A stretch of 64,000 bases of DNA. Origin: CAVXSP01 sp963764505 (GTDB lineage: Bacteria; Acidobacteriota; Vicinamibacteria; Vicinamibacterales; SCN-69-37). Both the position numbers and the translations under genes were made by a program. The notes below the pieces were generated by a model. The model ran no database searches. It had not been told where the DNA came from and worked only from the letters and a program-made list of their open reading frames with translations. Location of the stretch: positions 1,240,001 to 1,304,000 of the forward strand of contig CAVXSP010000001.1 of the NCBI GenBank assembly GCA_963764505.1. The letters are read 5' to 3'. Below, in pieces: positions 18,572-29,287 of this stretch (positions within the stretch are counted from its first letter, which is position 1; each line of letters opens with the position of its first letter).

Positions 18572-21500
18572 ATGCGTCGGCGCATTCCGATCGTCATCAG
18601 CGGCGCGGCCCTTCGGCCCTTCGTGCCGATCTGGCGCGCGGCCGCGCCGGTCGTCGCGCAGCTCGCCGTGCCGGCCTTGCTCATCGCCGGCCTGGCGGCG
18701 CCGCTCGGCGCGATCGGCGCATGGCTCGTCCTCGTGGCCGTGCTGATCGGGGCGCGACTCCGCCTCGCGGAGATCGAGAGCTGGGCCAGCCTGCTGCCCG
18801 GTGGCCTGCCGGGCCGCGTGCGGCAGGCGTTCGGCAGCGCCGCCGGGCGGATCGCGGCGGCGGCCGGCCTCGCCGAGCGCGTGAGCTTCGTCGCGCTCGC
18901 GGCGATCCTGGCCGGGCAGTACGCCGTATCGCTGGCGACGGCCTTGCTGTCTCGTTCGTCGGTGGGCGGCTCGCTCGTGACCGAAGACCTGGTGGCGCCG
19001 GCTGCCGTGCTGCTCGTGGGGATCCCGTGGATCCGGGCGCGGCTCGGCCACGCCCGGGCGCGGACCCGGTTGCCCTGGATCTGGGCGGGCACGGCGGTCC
19101 TGGGCGGCGTCGCCCTGCTGGGTGCGGCGGTCATCGTCGCGCGGCACGGCTGGGGAGCGGTCACGATCGCCGGGGCCGACCGCGACGCCGTGGAGCGGCT
19201 CGTCGGCGCCGGCGCACGGTTTCCGCGCTGGGCGGTCTTCCTGCTGGCCCTTCCCGTGGCGTTCGGCTGGATGCTGCCGGCCATCGGGCCGGCCGAGACG
19301 CTGGGGCCGATCGCGGGCGACCTGCCGCAGCCGCGCGTCCAGTCGGCCCGTCGCGCGCTCCTGCTGGCGACCGCTGCGGCGGCCACGATCGCCGTCGGCT
19401 CGACGTTCGTCTACCACGCCCTGGTGCCGCCCGGGGACCAGTCGTTCTGGGCGTCGATGCCGCTGATCGGCATCGTCCGGAACCTGCCGCTGCCGAGGGC
19501 ACTAGTGGAGATCGCGACGCTGTGTGTCGTCGCCTCCGCCGTTCTGCTGCTGGGGTCGAGCGTCCAGGACGGCCTGACCGACATCGAGTATCAGCTGCAC
19601 CGGCTGGTGGACACGGGAGTGCTCGGTTCGCAGCTCCGCGAGCAGCATCCGCGATTCGGCACGTTCGCCAGACTCGTCGATCTCGGCGCCATCGCGGTTG
19701 TCGGCGTGATCGTCGTGGGCGGCAGCCGCGTCGCCTGGCTGGCGGCGGCGTTCGCCGTGGCGGCGGCCTGGACGCACGTCGGTCGCCTCGCCGCGCTGCG
19801 GCGGCTCCGGCGCCAGCAACTGCCCGTCGCGATGCCCGGCCTGGCCGGCGCGGGGCCGGCGCTCGTGTGCCTGCTCGTCGGCGTGGCCGCGCTTCTGGCG
19901 AGCGGTGCTCCGACGGCGTGGATCGGCTCGCTGTCGGTGGCCATCCTCGCCGCGCTCTTCCTCTGGTTCGGACGGGGAGCGCCGGAGCCGGCCTCCGTTC
20001 CCACGCCGGATCTCTTTCAGCTGCTGCCCTCGGCCGATTTGTCGCTCGACCGCGTCGACGTGCGGCCCGGCAGCGTGCTCGTGGGCGTGCGGCATCCGCA
20101 TCTGCTCGGGCATCTGGTGGACGCGTGGCGCAGCGCCGGGGACCGCGACGTCGTCGTGATGACGGTCCGGCTCGCCGGCATCGACCGTGACGAGGACGCG
20201 CCGCCGGAGCTGGTACCGACCCTCGAGGAGCGGGAGCTCTTTGCGCGCGTCGTCGCGCTCGGCGAGCGGGCGGGCCGGGCCGTTCACCTGCTGATCGTGC
20301 CCGCGCGCAACGTGTTCGAGGCGGTGGTCAGCGCCGTCGTCCGGCTGCAGGCCTCGGAAGTCTTCGTCGGGGAGTCGGCGACGCTTTCAGCCGCCGCGCA
20401 GGCGCGGCTGCTCGGCGAGGCCTGGGAGCACGCGGCGCCGCCGCCCGCGCTCAAGGTCCGTCTGGTCGTCCATCACAGCACTGGCCGCAACGACACGTTC
20501 TTCCTCGGTGCCCACGCGCCGATGCTCACGCCACAAGACGTCGATCTCATTCACCGGCTGTGGCTCGACGTGGCCGGTTCCATCGGTTCGCACGTCCACC
20601 ATCACGACCTCGTTCGAGCCGCCCTGATCTCTATGTCCGAACAACTCAACAGCCCTGATCGCGAAAGCGCCCTGGACCTTGTCAGGCGACTGGCGCGGCC
20701 GGCCGACGAACTGGCCGCCGTCGTCCGCCAGCGCGATTTCGCGCGCCTGCGCGACATGGTCCGCAACCTTCCGCCCGAGGATCTCGCCGGGATGCTGACG
20801 GAACTGGCGATCGAAGAGCAGGTCGTCGTCTTCCGACTGCTGCCGCGCAAGGACGCCGCCGGCACGTTCGAGTACCTCACGCCCGACCGGCAGGCGGCGC
20901 TGCTGCGGGCGATGGCGCAGGAGGACGTGGCGGCGCTGCTCAACGAGATGGCGCCGGACGACCGCACGAACTTCCTGGAGGAGCTGCCGGCGAGCGCCAC
21001 GCGTCAGCTGCTGGCGCTGCTCACGCCCGAGGAGCGGGCGGTCGCCGTGACCCTGCTCGGCTATCCGGAAGGCTCCATCGGCCGGCTGATGACGCCGAAC
21101 TACGTCGCGGTCCGCGAGGAGTGGACCGTCCAGCAGGTCCTCGACTACGTCCGGACGCATGGCCAGGACAGCGAGACGCTCAACGTGTTGTACGTGGTCG
21201 ACGATCAGGGGCTGCTCATCGACGACATCCGGATTCGCGAGGTATTGCTCACGTCGCTCGACACGCGGGTCTCCGCGCTGATGGACCGGCGGATCGTGGC
21301 GCTGAAGGCGACCGACAGCGAGGACGCCGCTGTCGGGGTGTTCCGGCAGCACGACCGATCCGCGCTGCCCGTGACGGACACGGCGGGCATGCTCATCGGC
21401 ATCGTCACGATCGACGACGTGCTCGACGTCGCGGAGGAGAAGGCGACGAAGGAGATCCAGCGGATCGGCGGATCGGAGGCGCTCGATCAGCCGTACATGG

Positions 21501-22063
21501 AGATCGCGTTCTTCAGCATGATCAAGAAGCGCGCCGGCTGGCTCACGGCGCTGTTCCTCGGCGAAATGCTCACGGCGACGGCGATGAGCTCGTTCGGCGG
21601 CGAGATCTCGCGGGCCGTCGTGTTGTCGTTCTTCATCCCGCTCATCATCTCGAGCGGCGGCAATTCCGGCTCGCAGGCTTCCACGCTGGTCATCCGCGCC
21701 ATGGCGCTCGGCGAGGTGACGCTCGGCGACTGGTGGCGCGTCATGCGGCGGGAGGTCGGCGCCGGTCTCGCGCTCGGCGCGATCCTCGGCGCGATCGGCT
21801 TCCTGCGGATCACCGTCTGGTCTCAGTTCGCGCCGACCTATGGAGAGCACTGGCTGCTGATCGCGCTCACCGTGGCGCTGGCGCTCGTCGGCGTCGTGAT
21901 CTGGGGCACGCTCAGCGGGTCGCTGCTGCCGATCCTGCTGCGACGCCTCGGCTTCGATCCGGCGACCTCGTCGGCGCCGTTCGTCGCCACGCTCGTCGAC
22001 GTCACGGGGCTCGTGATCTACTTCTCGGTCGCGCTCGTCGTGCTTCACGGCACGCTCTTGTAA
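18572..22063 (+). CDS. APC-like permease / Usp / MgtE magnesium transporter fusion
   Basis: 1163 residues in one uninterrupted frame. Residues 1-480 are mostly hydrophobic helices resembling a degenerate APC-superfamily permease: segments such as FLLALPVAFGWMLPAIGPAE and the VEIATLCVVASAVLLLG helix are recognisable, but the usual first-helix signature is missing. About 500-685 resembles a universal-stress-type domain. From 688 (MSEQLNSPDRES) it is a complete MgtE: helical N-domain, CBS pair (to about 965), then five helices with GGNSGSQASTLVIRA, the Mg2+ pore signature. An internal start at 20633 could yield MgtE alone. The fusion links a permease-like module with Mg2+ sensing and transport beside the K+ genes. 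Confidence 0.85.
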   Translation: MRRRIPIVISGAALRPFVPIWRAAAPVVAQLAVPALLIAGLAAPLGAIGAWLVLVAVLIGARLRLAEIESWASLLPGGLPGRVRQAFGSAAGRIAAAAGLAERVSFVALAAILAGQYAVSLATALLSRSSVGGSLVTEDLVAPAAVLLVGIPWIRARLGHARARTRLPWIWAGTAVLGGVALLGAAVIVARHGWGAVTIAGADRDAVERLVGAGARFPRWAVFLLALPVAFGWMLPAIGPAETLGPIAGDLPQPRVQSARRALLLATAAAATIAVGSTFVYHALVPPGDQSFWASMPLIGIVRNLPLPRALVEIATLCVVASAVLLLGSSVQDGLTDIEYQLHRLVDTGVLGSQLREQHPRFGTFARLVDLGAIAVVGVIVVGGSRVAWLAAAFAVAAAWTHVGRLAALRRLRRQQLPVAMPGLAGAGPALVCLLVGVAALLASGAPTAWIGSLSVAILAALFLWFGRGAPEPASVPTPDLFQLLPSADLSLDRVDVRPGSVLVGVRHPHLLGHLVDAWRSAGDRDVVVMTVRLAGIDRDEDAPPELVPTLEERELFARVVALGERAGRAVHLLIVPARNVFEAVVSAVVRLQASEVFVGESATLSAAAQARLLGEAWEHAAPPPALKVRLVVHHSTGRNDTFFLGAHAPMLTPQDVDLIHRLWLDVAGSIGSHVHHHDLVRAALISMSEQLNSPDRESALDLVRRLARPADELAAVVRQRDFARLRDMVRNLPPEDLAGMLTELAIEEQVVVFRLLPRKDAAGTFEYLTPDRQAALLRAMAQEDVAALLNEMAPDDRTNFLEELPASATRQLLALLTPEERAVAVTLLGYPEGSIGRLMTPNYVAVREEWTVQQVLDYVRTHGQDSETLNVLYVVDDQGLLIDDIRIREVLLTSLDTRVSALMDRRIVALKATDSEDAAVGVFRQHDRSALPVTDTAGMLIGIVTIDDVLDVAEEKATKEIQRIGGSEALDQPYMEIAFFSMIKKRAGWLTALFLGEMLTATAMSSFGGEISRAVVLSFFIPLIISSGGNSGSQASTLVIRAMALGEVTLGDWWRVMRREVGAGLALGAILGAIGFLRITVWSQFAPTYGEHWLLIALTVALALVGVVIWGTLSGSLLPILLRRLGFDPATSSAPFVATLVDVTGLVIYFSVALVVLHGTLL

Positions 22064-22102
22064 TGACTTCTCACCCTCTCACTCGTTCACCCTCTCACCG
22101 GT

Positions 22103-22819
22103 TCACCCTTTGGCCCGTTCACCCTCTGCCGTCGCGTCGCCCTCCACGAACCGGTATCCGACCCACGGCTCGGTCACGACGTAGCGCGGGCGCGTCGGGT
22201 CGGGCTCGATCTTCTTCCGCAGCGCCGCGACGAGCACGCGCAGATGCTCCGGCTGATCGACCGCGTGCGGTCCCCACAGCGTCTTCAGGATCAGGCGATG
22301 CGTCAGCACGCGGCCCGGGTGCTGCGCGAGCACGAGCAGGAGATCGAATTCCTTCGGCGTCAGACGGACGTCCCGGCCCGCGACGACGACGCGGTGCCGG
22401 TCGCGGTCGATGACGAGATCGCCGCGCACGAGCGGGCCCGCTGCGGCGGCCGGCAGGTCGGCGCGGCGCAGCGCGACGCGGATCCGCGCCAGCAGCTCGT
22501 CGGCGCCAAACGGCTTGGTGACGTAGTCATCGGCGCCGGCGTCGAGCGCGCGCACCTTGTCCGCTTCGGCGCCCCGCGCCGAGAGCACGAGAATCGGCGT
22601 CGATCGCTCCTCCCGGATCAACCGGCAGACTTCGACGCCGTCCAGATCCGGGAGGCCCAGGTCGAGCACGATGACGTCCGGCGGCTCGCGTTGCAGGGCA
22701 TCGAGCGCACTGCGCCCCGACATCGCGGTCGACACGTCGTAGCCGGCGCCGCCGAGCAGCGATCGCACGGCCGCCAGGATGTTCGGCTCATCGTCGACCA
22801 CGAGAATCCGTGCAGGCAT
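22103..22819 (-). CDS. kdpE: OmpR/PhoB-family response regulator KdpE
   Basis: 238 residues. Receiver domain with acidic pair D9-D10, phosphoacceptor D53 (VLDLGLPDLDG) and the TKPFG lysine near 103, then a winged-helix DNA-binding domain (LTPKEFDLLLVLAQHPGRVLTHRLIL, YVVTEPWVGYRF), as in KdpE. The upstream kinase gene stops two bases before its start region, so kinase and regulator are co-transcribed. The C-terminal codons EGERAKG overlap a CACCCTCTC-type repeat patch. It likely controls kdpFACB on phosphorylation. Confidence 0.93.
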   Translation of the reverse strand: MPARILVVDDEPNILAAVRSLLGGAGYDVSTAMSGRSALDALQREPPDVIVLDLGLPDLDGVEVCRLIREERSTPILVLSARGAEADKVRALDAGADDYVTKPFGADELLARIRVALRRADLPAAAAGPLVRGDLVIDRDRHRVVVAGRDVRLTPKEFDLLLVLAQHPGRVLTHRLILKTLWGPHAVDQPEHLRVLVAALRKKIEPDPTRPRYVVTEPWVGYRFVEGDATAEGERAKG

Positions 22820-22821
22820 GG

Positions 22822-24337
22822 TCAGATGGGGACCGTCACCGGCCGCATGGCGGCCGGCACGGCAATCGAGAAGCGCGCGCCACCCGTCTGCGCGTTCTCG
22901 CCCCAGACCCGGCCCTGCTCGGCGGTCAGGAGTCCGCGCGCGATGGCGAGGCCCATGCCGGTGCCAATCGGACGCGCGCCCGCGGCGGCACCTCGATAGA
23001 ACGGCTCGAACAGGCTCTTCATCTCCTGGGCGTCGAGGCCGGGGCCCTCGTCCGTCACGGCCAGGCGGAGGCCGTCGTCATCGGTCCATCCGCGGATCTG
23101 GATCGGGCGATCGGCCGGCGAGTACTGGGCGGCATTCTCAATCAGGTATGAGAGGGCCGCCGAGGTCAGACGCGGATCGACGTGCACGGCCGTGGCGCCG
23201 TCCGCCTGGACCTCGACCGTCCGGTCGGCCAGCAGCGTCCGCAGCTTCGCCATCGCGGCGTCGACGATGTCGGCGGCGGTGACCCAGTCGCGCTCCGGCA
23301 CGATGGCCGCCGAATCAATCCGCGCCATGTCGAGGATGTCGCGGAACAGGCGGTTCAAGCGCTCCAGCTCGGCGTGCGCGAGCCGTGTCTGCGCCCGGCG
23401 CTGCTCCGGCGGCAGCGCGTCGTTCTCCAGGTTCGCGACCGCGACCTGAATGGCCGTGAGGGGCGTCCGGAGGTCGTGGCTGAGCGAAGCCAGCAGCGCC
23501 GAGGTGAAGTCGGCCCGCTGCCGGACCGCCTCGGCCTCCTTCCGCTCGACGAGGAAGTGCAGGCGCTCGACCGCGATGGCGACGAGCCCTGCGACCGCGT
23601 CGAGCGTGCCTGGCGCCAGCGTCTCGACGGGCGCCGCGATCAGGCCGATCGGATGCACGCCGAGGCGGAGCGGGACGAGGAGCACTTCCGCGCCGGACCG
23701 GTCGGGCACGCGCGCGCCGCCGCCGTACGTGCGCTGGTATGCGTCGAACTCCAGGGTCCGCCCTGCGCTCGCCAGCGTCAGGTCGAGCCGCGTCGGGTCC
23801 ACCTGGATGTCCGACCTCCCGCCCTGGTGGACGTGCCAGCCGTCTGCCTCGACCAGACAGAATCGCGACCCGCGGCAGCTCGAAGCGGCGGGCGATGTGC
23901 CGCGCCAGCGAGTCGAGTGTCCCGCCGCCGCCCTCGCCGGTCAGGAGCACGTCGCGGCTGAGATCGAACAGCCGCGCCAGCTCGTTACGGCTGTCGATCG
24001 CCTCGCGCGTCCGCGAGCGCGCAGCGGCCGAGAGCTGGCTCACGACGACGGCGGCCGTCAGGAACGCGAGCAGCGCGATCCAGTTCCTCGAATCGGCGAT
24101 GGTGAACGTGCCGACGGGATCCATGAAGAAGAAGTTGAGGCCGAGCATCGCGACGCCCGCCGTGACGACGGCGACCCAGAGCGCAAAGCGCGTGGCGACG
24201 CCGAGCACGAACACGAGGAGGGCGAGCGCAATGGTCGTGGGATTGGCTAGCCGCGTGTGCCGGAAGGCCGCGATGAACGCGGCAAGCCCGGCGAGGCTCG
24301 CGGCCAGGTACAGGATCTCGCGTCCGCGGCGGGGCAC
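22822..24337 (-). CDS. DUF4118 sensor histidine kinase (KdpD C-terminal half), one frameshift
   Basis: Starts with GTG 24337. The first part has four helices of the DUF4118 type with NFFFMDPVGTFTIAD and LLAFLTAAVVVSQL, then a GAF-like start RFELPRVA. At about 23861-23866 the frame must shift by one base to continue as FCLVEADGWHVH; from there the kinase is intact: SLSHDLRTPLTAIQ (H-box), SYLIENAAQYSP (N-box), DEGPGL and GTGMGLAIARGL (G-boxes). Combined length is about 505 residues, equal to KdpD without its N-terminal sensor, which is encoded at 12549-13682. The frameshift may be a sequence error. Autophosphorylates and passes phosphate to KdpE. Confidence 0.85.
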
Positions 24338-24360
24338 GTGCCCATGATGCCAGCAGCGGG

Positions 24361-24378
24361 CCTAAAAAATCCGTAACG
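24361..24378 (-). promoter_or_regulatory. Second copy of the candidate KdpE motif, before the kinase gene
   Basis: Read on the minus strand: TTACGGATTTTTTAGG, closely similar to TTTACGGCTTTTTGACGG upstream of kdpF. It lies in the 73-base divergent region between the kinase (minus) and the Nudix gene (plus), suggesting autoregulation of the two-component system. Confidence 0.35.
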
Positions 24379-24410
24379 GGCGGACGGTCCCGCAGGAGAA
24401 TGGGACCGCC

Positions 24411-24878
24411 GTGTCCCGCAAGGAGAGCGCCGGGCTCCTGCTCTTCCGTCAGCGTGACGGAGGGCTGGACGTGCTGCTCGCGCACCCGGGGGGGCCGTTC
24501 TGGCAGAACCGGGACGCGGGCGCTTGGACCATTCCCAAGGGCGGCATCGACCCCGGCGAGACGCCGCTCGACGCGGCGATTCGCGAGTTCACCGAGGAGA
24601 CCGGCCTTCCGCCGACCGGCCCGTTTCTCCCCCTCGGGTCGATCATCCAGCTCGGCGGGAAGGTCGTGCACGCCTGGGCGTTCGAGCGCGAGTGTGATCC
24701 GGCCGGCCTGAAGAGCGCCACGGTGATGACGGAGTGGCCTCCGCGCTCCGGCCGACGCATCGAGGTGCCCGAGCTCGATCGGTATCAGTTCTTCGGGATC
24801 GACGCCGCGCGCCGCGCGATCAACGTCGCGCAGGCGGAGCTGCTCGTCCGTCTGGTCCGGGCGCTCGAGCCCCGGTGA
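24411..24878 (+). CDS. Nudix hydrolase
   Basis: 155 residues from a GTG start. The Nudix box is complete: G44-x5-E50-x7-R58-E59-F-T-E62-E63-T-G65-L (GGIDPGETPLDAAIREFTEETGL region). The N-terminus SAGLLLFRQRDGGLDVLLAHPGG and the C-terminal PELDRYQFFGIDAA match a subgroup annotated as NTP pyrophosphohydrolase including oxidative-damage repair. Metal-dependent hydrolysis of a nucleoside diphosphate derivative is expected; substrate unknown. Divergent from the kinase gene. Confidence 0.9.
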   Translation: MSRKESAGLLLFRQRDGGLDVLLAHPGGPFWQNRDAGAWTIPKGGIDPGETPLDAAIREFTEETGLPPTGPFLPLGSIIQLGGKVVHAWAFERECDPAGLKSATVMTEWPPRSGRRIEVPELDRYQFFGIDAARRAINVAQAELLVRLVRALEPR

Positions 24879-24884
24879 GGCGGA

Positions 24885-26787
<1,903 letters not shown>

Positions 26788-26969
26788 CGAGCACTCCTCA
26801 AGGCCGACGGGGTTAGCTGACGGGCTGGAGGTGAGAAGTCCTCGTCCGGCATCAGCCGGATTCGCCCCGCGCGGCCGTCACGGCCGCAATGGGTTCCCCG
26901 CGCGGCCGCGCTGGCGACCGCTTGAGCCAATTGTCACAAGAGGGTAACACGAAGGCGCCGCGAGGCCAC

Positions 26970-27519
26970 CTACCCGTGGCCTGGCACAGTCCACAAGTAC
27001 ACCCAGGTACTCGCCCACGTGACGCGTGACTCGCGGCGGCCACGCGCGGCCCATGCCGAAGCTGTTGGAAACGACCCGCGTGCCGGGCCGCAGCTCGCGC
27101 CAGAGCTTGGGCCGCAGCCGCTCGTTCAGCGACGGCAGCAGATAGAGCGTGACGACGGTGGCGTCGCCAATCTTCGTGTCGTCCGAGAAGATGTCGCCGA
27201 CGATGAACCGGACGCGCCCGGTCACACCGGCCGCGCGCGCGCTGGCATTCGCCTCCGCGATCCGCGCCGGGTCGATGTCGATGCCGACGCCTCGGGCGCC
27301 ATACCGTTGCGCCGCGGCGATCACGATCCGTCCATCGCCGCAGCCGAGGTCGTAGACCACGTCGCGGCTCGTGACCCGTGCCATGTCCAGCATCGCGGTC
27401 ACGACCGCGTCGCTCGACGGGACGAACATGACGTCGGGCCGCCGCGCCGGACCCTGCGCGGCCCCTCCGGCCGCCCAGGCCAGCAGCATGAACGCGCCGA
27501 CGCCGAAGAAGCGGCGCAT
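26970..27519 (-). CDS. Exported-looking class I SAM methyltransferase, frameshifted near the C-terminus
   Basis: A signal-like N-terminus (FFGVGAFMLLAWAAGGAAQG) precedes a Rossmann methyltransferase: VVYDLGCGDGRIVIAAAQ (motif I), GVGIDIDPARI (motif II), VVTLYLLPSLNERLRPKLW. In this family SNSFGMGDW leads to a C-terminal VYLW strand. Here SNSFGMG is followed out of frame by WAARGRRES and then WVYLWTVPGHG with a stop at 26970. The junction (about 27052) is consistent with loss of eight bases between two TGGGC copies. If not corrected, the frame instead runs to 26878 with an unrelated tail. Divergent from nadE. Confidence 0.7.
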
Positions 27520-27587
27520 ACAGGATTCCCCTGACGGCGTCCGTCCCCGGATGGAGTGGCCGGCGCCGTCGTTCGGAGGTGTGCGCT

Positions 27588-27599
27588 GATTGTACAATC
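27588..27599. promoter_or_regulatory. Perfect 12-bp palindrome GATTGTACAATC before nadE
   Basis: Centred eight bases upstream of the nadE ATG in the divergent methyltransferase/nadE region. It contains TACAAT, a good -10 match, which would give a very short leader. It may equally be an operator. Confidence 0.35.
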
Positions 27600-27606
27600 G
27601 CCAGCC

Positions 27607-29283
27607 ATGCGGATCGCGCTCGCGCAACTGGACTTCACGGTCGGCGCGTTCGAAGCCAATTTCGCCAAGATCCACGGTGCCGTCGCGCAGGCCGACCAGG
27701 CTGGCGCGGATCTGGTCGTCTTTCCGGAGATGGCGGCGACCGGGTATCCTCCGCGCGACCTGCTCAACCATCCCCGGTTCATCGATCTGAACCTCGAGCT
27801 GCTGCACCGCGTAGCGAAGCTCTCGACCGGGCACCTCGGCATTCTCATCGGCTTCGTCGACCGCAATCCGGCGTCGGAAGGCAAGCGGCTGTTCAATGCC
27901 GCGGCCCTCTGCCGTTCGGGACGCGTCGCCGGCCGCCGCTACAAGTCGCTGCTGCCGACCTACGATGTCTTCGACGAGGATCGGTACTTCGAGCCGGCGC
28001 ACAACGTGGCGCCGTTCGAGCTGGCCGGCCACCGGCTCGGCGTGACCATCTGCGAAGACGTGTGGAACGACCCCGACTTCTGGCCCGAGCGGCTGTACCA
28101 TCGGAACCCCGTCTGCGATCTGGTCCAGCAGGGCGCCGATCTGCTCGTGAACATCTCCGCGAGCCCGTTCGAGCTCGGGAAGGCGGCGCTGCGCCGCGAG
28201 ATGATCCGGCGCGAGGGCGTGAAGAACGGCCGCTACTTCTTCTACGTCAATCAGGTCGGCGGCAACGACGAGCTGGTGTTCGACGGCCACTCGATTGGCG
28301 TCGACCCGGAAGGGCGCGAGATCGTGCGCGCGCGCGATTTCGAGGAGGACTTCGTCGTCTACGACGTGCCGGCCGGTCCGGACGAGGCGCCTCCGGCGCC
28401 GATCGTGCGCGACGTGAGCGCCTCGGACGAGGAGGCGGCCTACCGAGCGCTCGTGCTCGGGCTTCGTGACTACGCCCGCAAGTGCGGCTTCTCCAGCGTC
28501 GTCCTGGGGCTGTCGGGAGGCATCGATTCGGCGGTGACGGCGTGCCTCGCGACCGCCGCCATGGGCCCGTCCAACGTCCTGGGCGTCGCGATGCCCAGCC
28601 GCTACTCGTCACCCGAGAGCGGCGCGGACGCCAGCGACCTGGCGCGCAATCTGGGCATCCAGTTCCAGGTGATTCCGATCGACGGGATGTTCCAGAGCTC
28701 CCTCGACGCGCTCGCGCCGAGCTTCGCGGACCGGCCGCCCGATCTCGCGGAAGAGAACCTGCAGGCGCGCATCCGCGGCGTGATCCTGATGGCGTTGTCG
28801 AACAAGTTCAACCACCTGCTGCTCTCGACCGGTAACAAGTCGGAGCTGGCGGTCGGATTCTGCACGCTCTACGGGGACATGTCCGGAGGCCTCGCGATCC
28901 TGAACGACGTGCCGAAGACGTTCGTCTACCGGCTGGCCCGCTTCATCAACCACAACCACGACCGGACGCTCATCCCCGCCTCGACGATCACGAAGCCGCC
29001 GACGGCCGAGCTGCGGCCGAACCAGCGCGACTCCGACACGCTGCCTCCCTACGACGTGCTCGACGCGATCGTGGACGCCTACGTCGGCCGGCATCTCGAC
29101 GTGGACGCGATCTGCGCGCTCGGATTCGACCAGGCGGTGGTGACCGACGTCATCCGCCGGATCAACCTCAGCGAATACAAGCGGCGCCAGGCGGCACCGG
29201 GAATCAAGATCTCGTCGAAGGCCTTCGGCGTCGGCCGCCGGTACCCGATCGCGGCGAACTACGTCGCAGCGCAGGAGAGCTGA
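27607..29283 (+). CDS. nadE: Glutamine-hydrolysing NAD+ synthetase
   Basis: 558 residues. The N-terminal nitrilase-type glutaminase has the E41/K113/C149 triad (FPEMAATGYPPRDL, RYKSLLPTYDVF, GVTICEDVW). The C-terminal NAD synthetase domain has the PP-loop GLSGGIDSAVTACL, STGNKSELAVGFCTLYGDMSGG, and PPTAELRPNQRDSDTLPPYD. It amidates nicotinic acid adenine dinucleotide with ammonia channelled from glutamine, the last step of NAD synthesis. The ATG at 27607 is the family-typical start. The stop is four bases from the convergent adaptor gene. Confidence 0.97.
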   Translation: MRIALAQLDFTVGAFEANFAKIHGAVAQADQAGADLVVFPEMAATGYPPRDLLNHPRFIDLNLELLHRVAKLSTGHLGILIGFVDRNPASEGKRLFNAAALCRSGRVAGRRYKSLLPTYDVFDEDRYFEPAHNVAPFELAGHRLGVTICEDVWNDPDFWPERLYHRNPVCDLVQQGADLLVNISASPFELGKAALRREMIRREGVKNGRYFFYVNQVGGNDELVFDGHSIGVDPEGREIVRARDFEEDFVVYDVPAGPDEAPPAPIVRDVSASDEEAAYRALVLGLRDYARKCGFSSVVLGLSGGIDSAVTACLATAAMGPSNVLGVAMPSRYSSPESGADASDLARNLGIQFQVIPIDGMFQSSLDALAPSFADRPPDLAEENLQARIRGVILMALSNKFNHLLLSTGNKSELAVGFCTLYGDMSGGLAILNDVPKTFVYRLARFINHNHDRTLIPASTITKPPTAELRPNQRDSDTLPPYDVLDAIVDAYVGRHLDVDAICALGFDQAVVTDVIRRINLSEYKRRQAAPGIKISSKAFGVGRRYPIAANYVAAQES

Positions 29284-29287
29284 AGGG

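Noticed and set aside
16204..19386. 1060-codon open frame on the minus strand opposite kdpC, kdpB and the MgtE fusion
   Set aside because: Composition is typical of antisense frames in GC-rich DNA, it overlaps three solid genes and matches no family.
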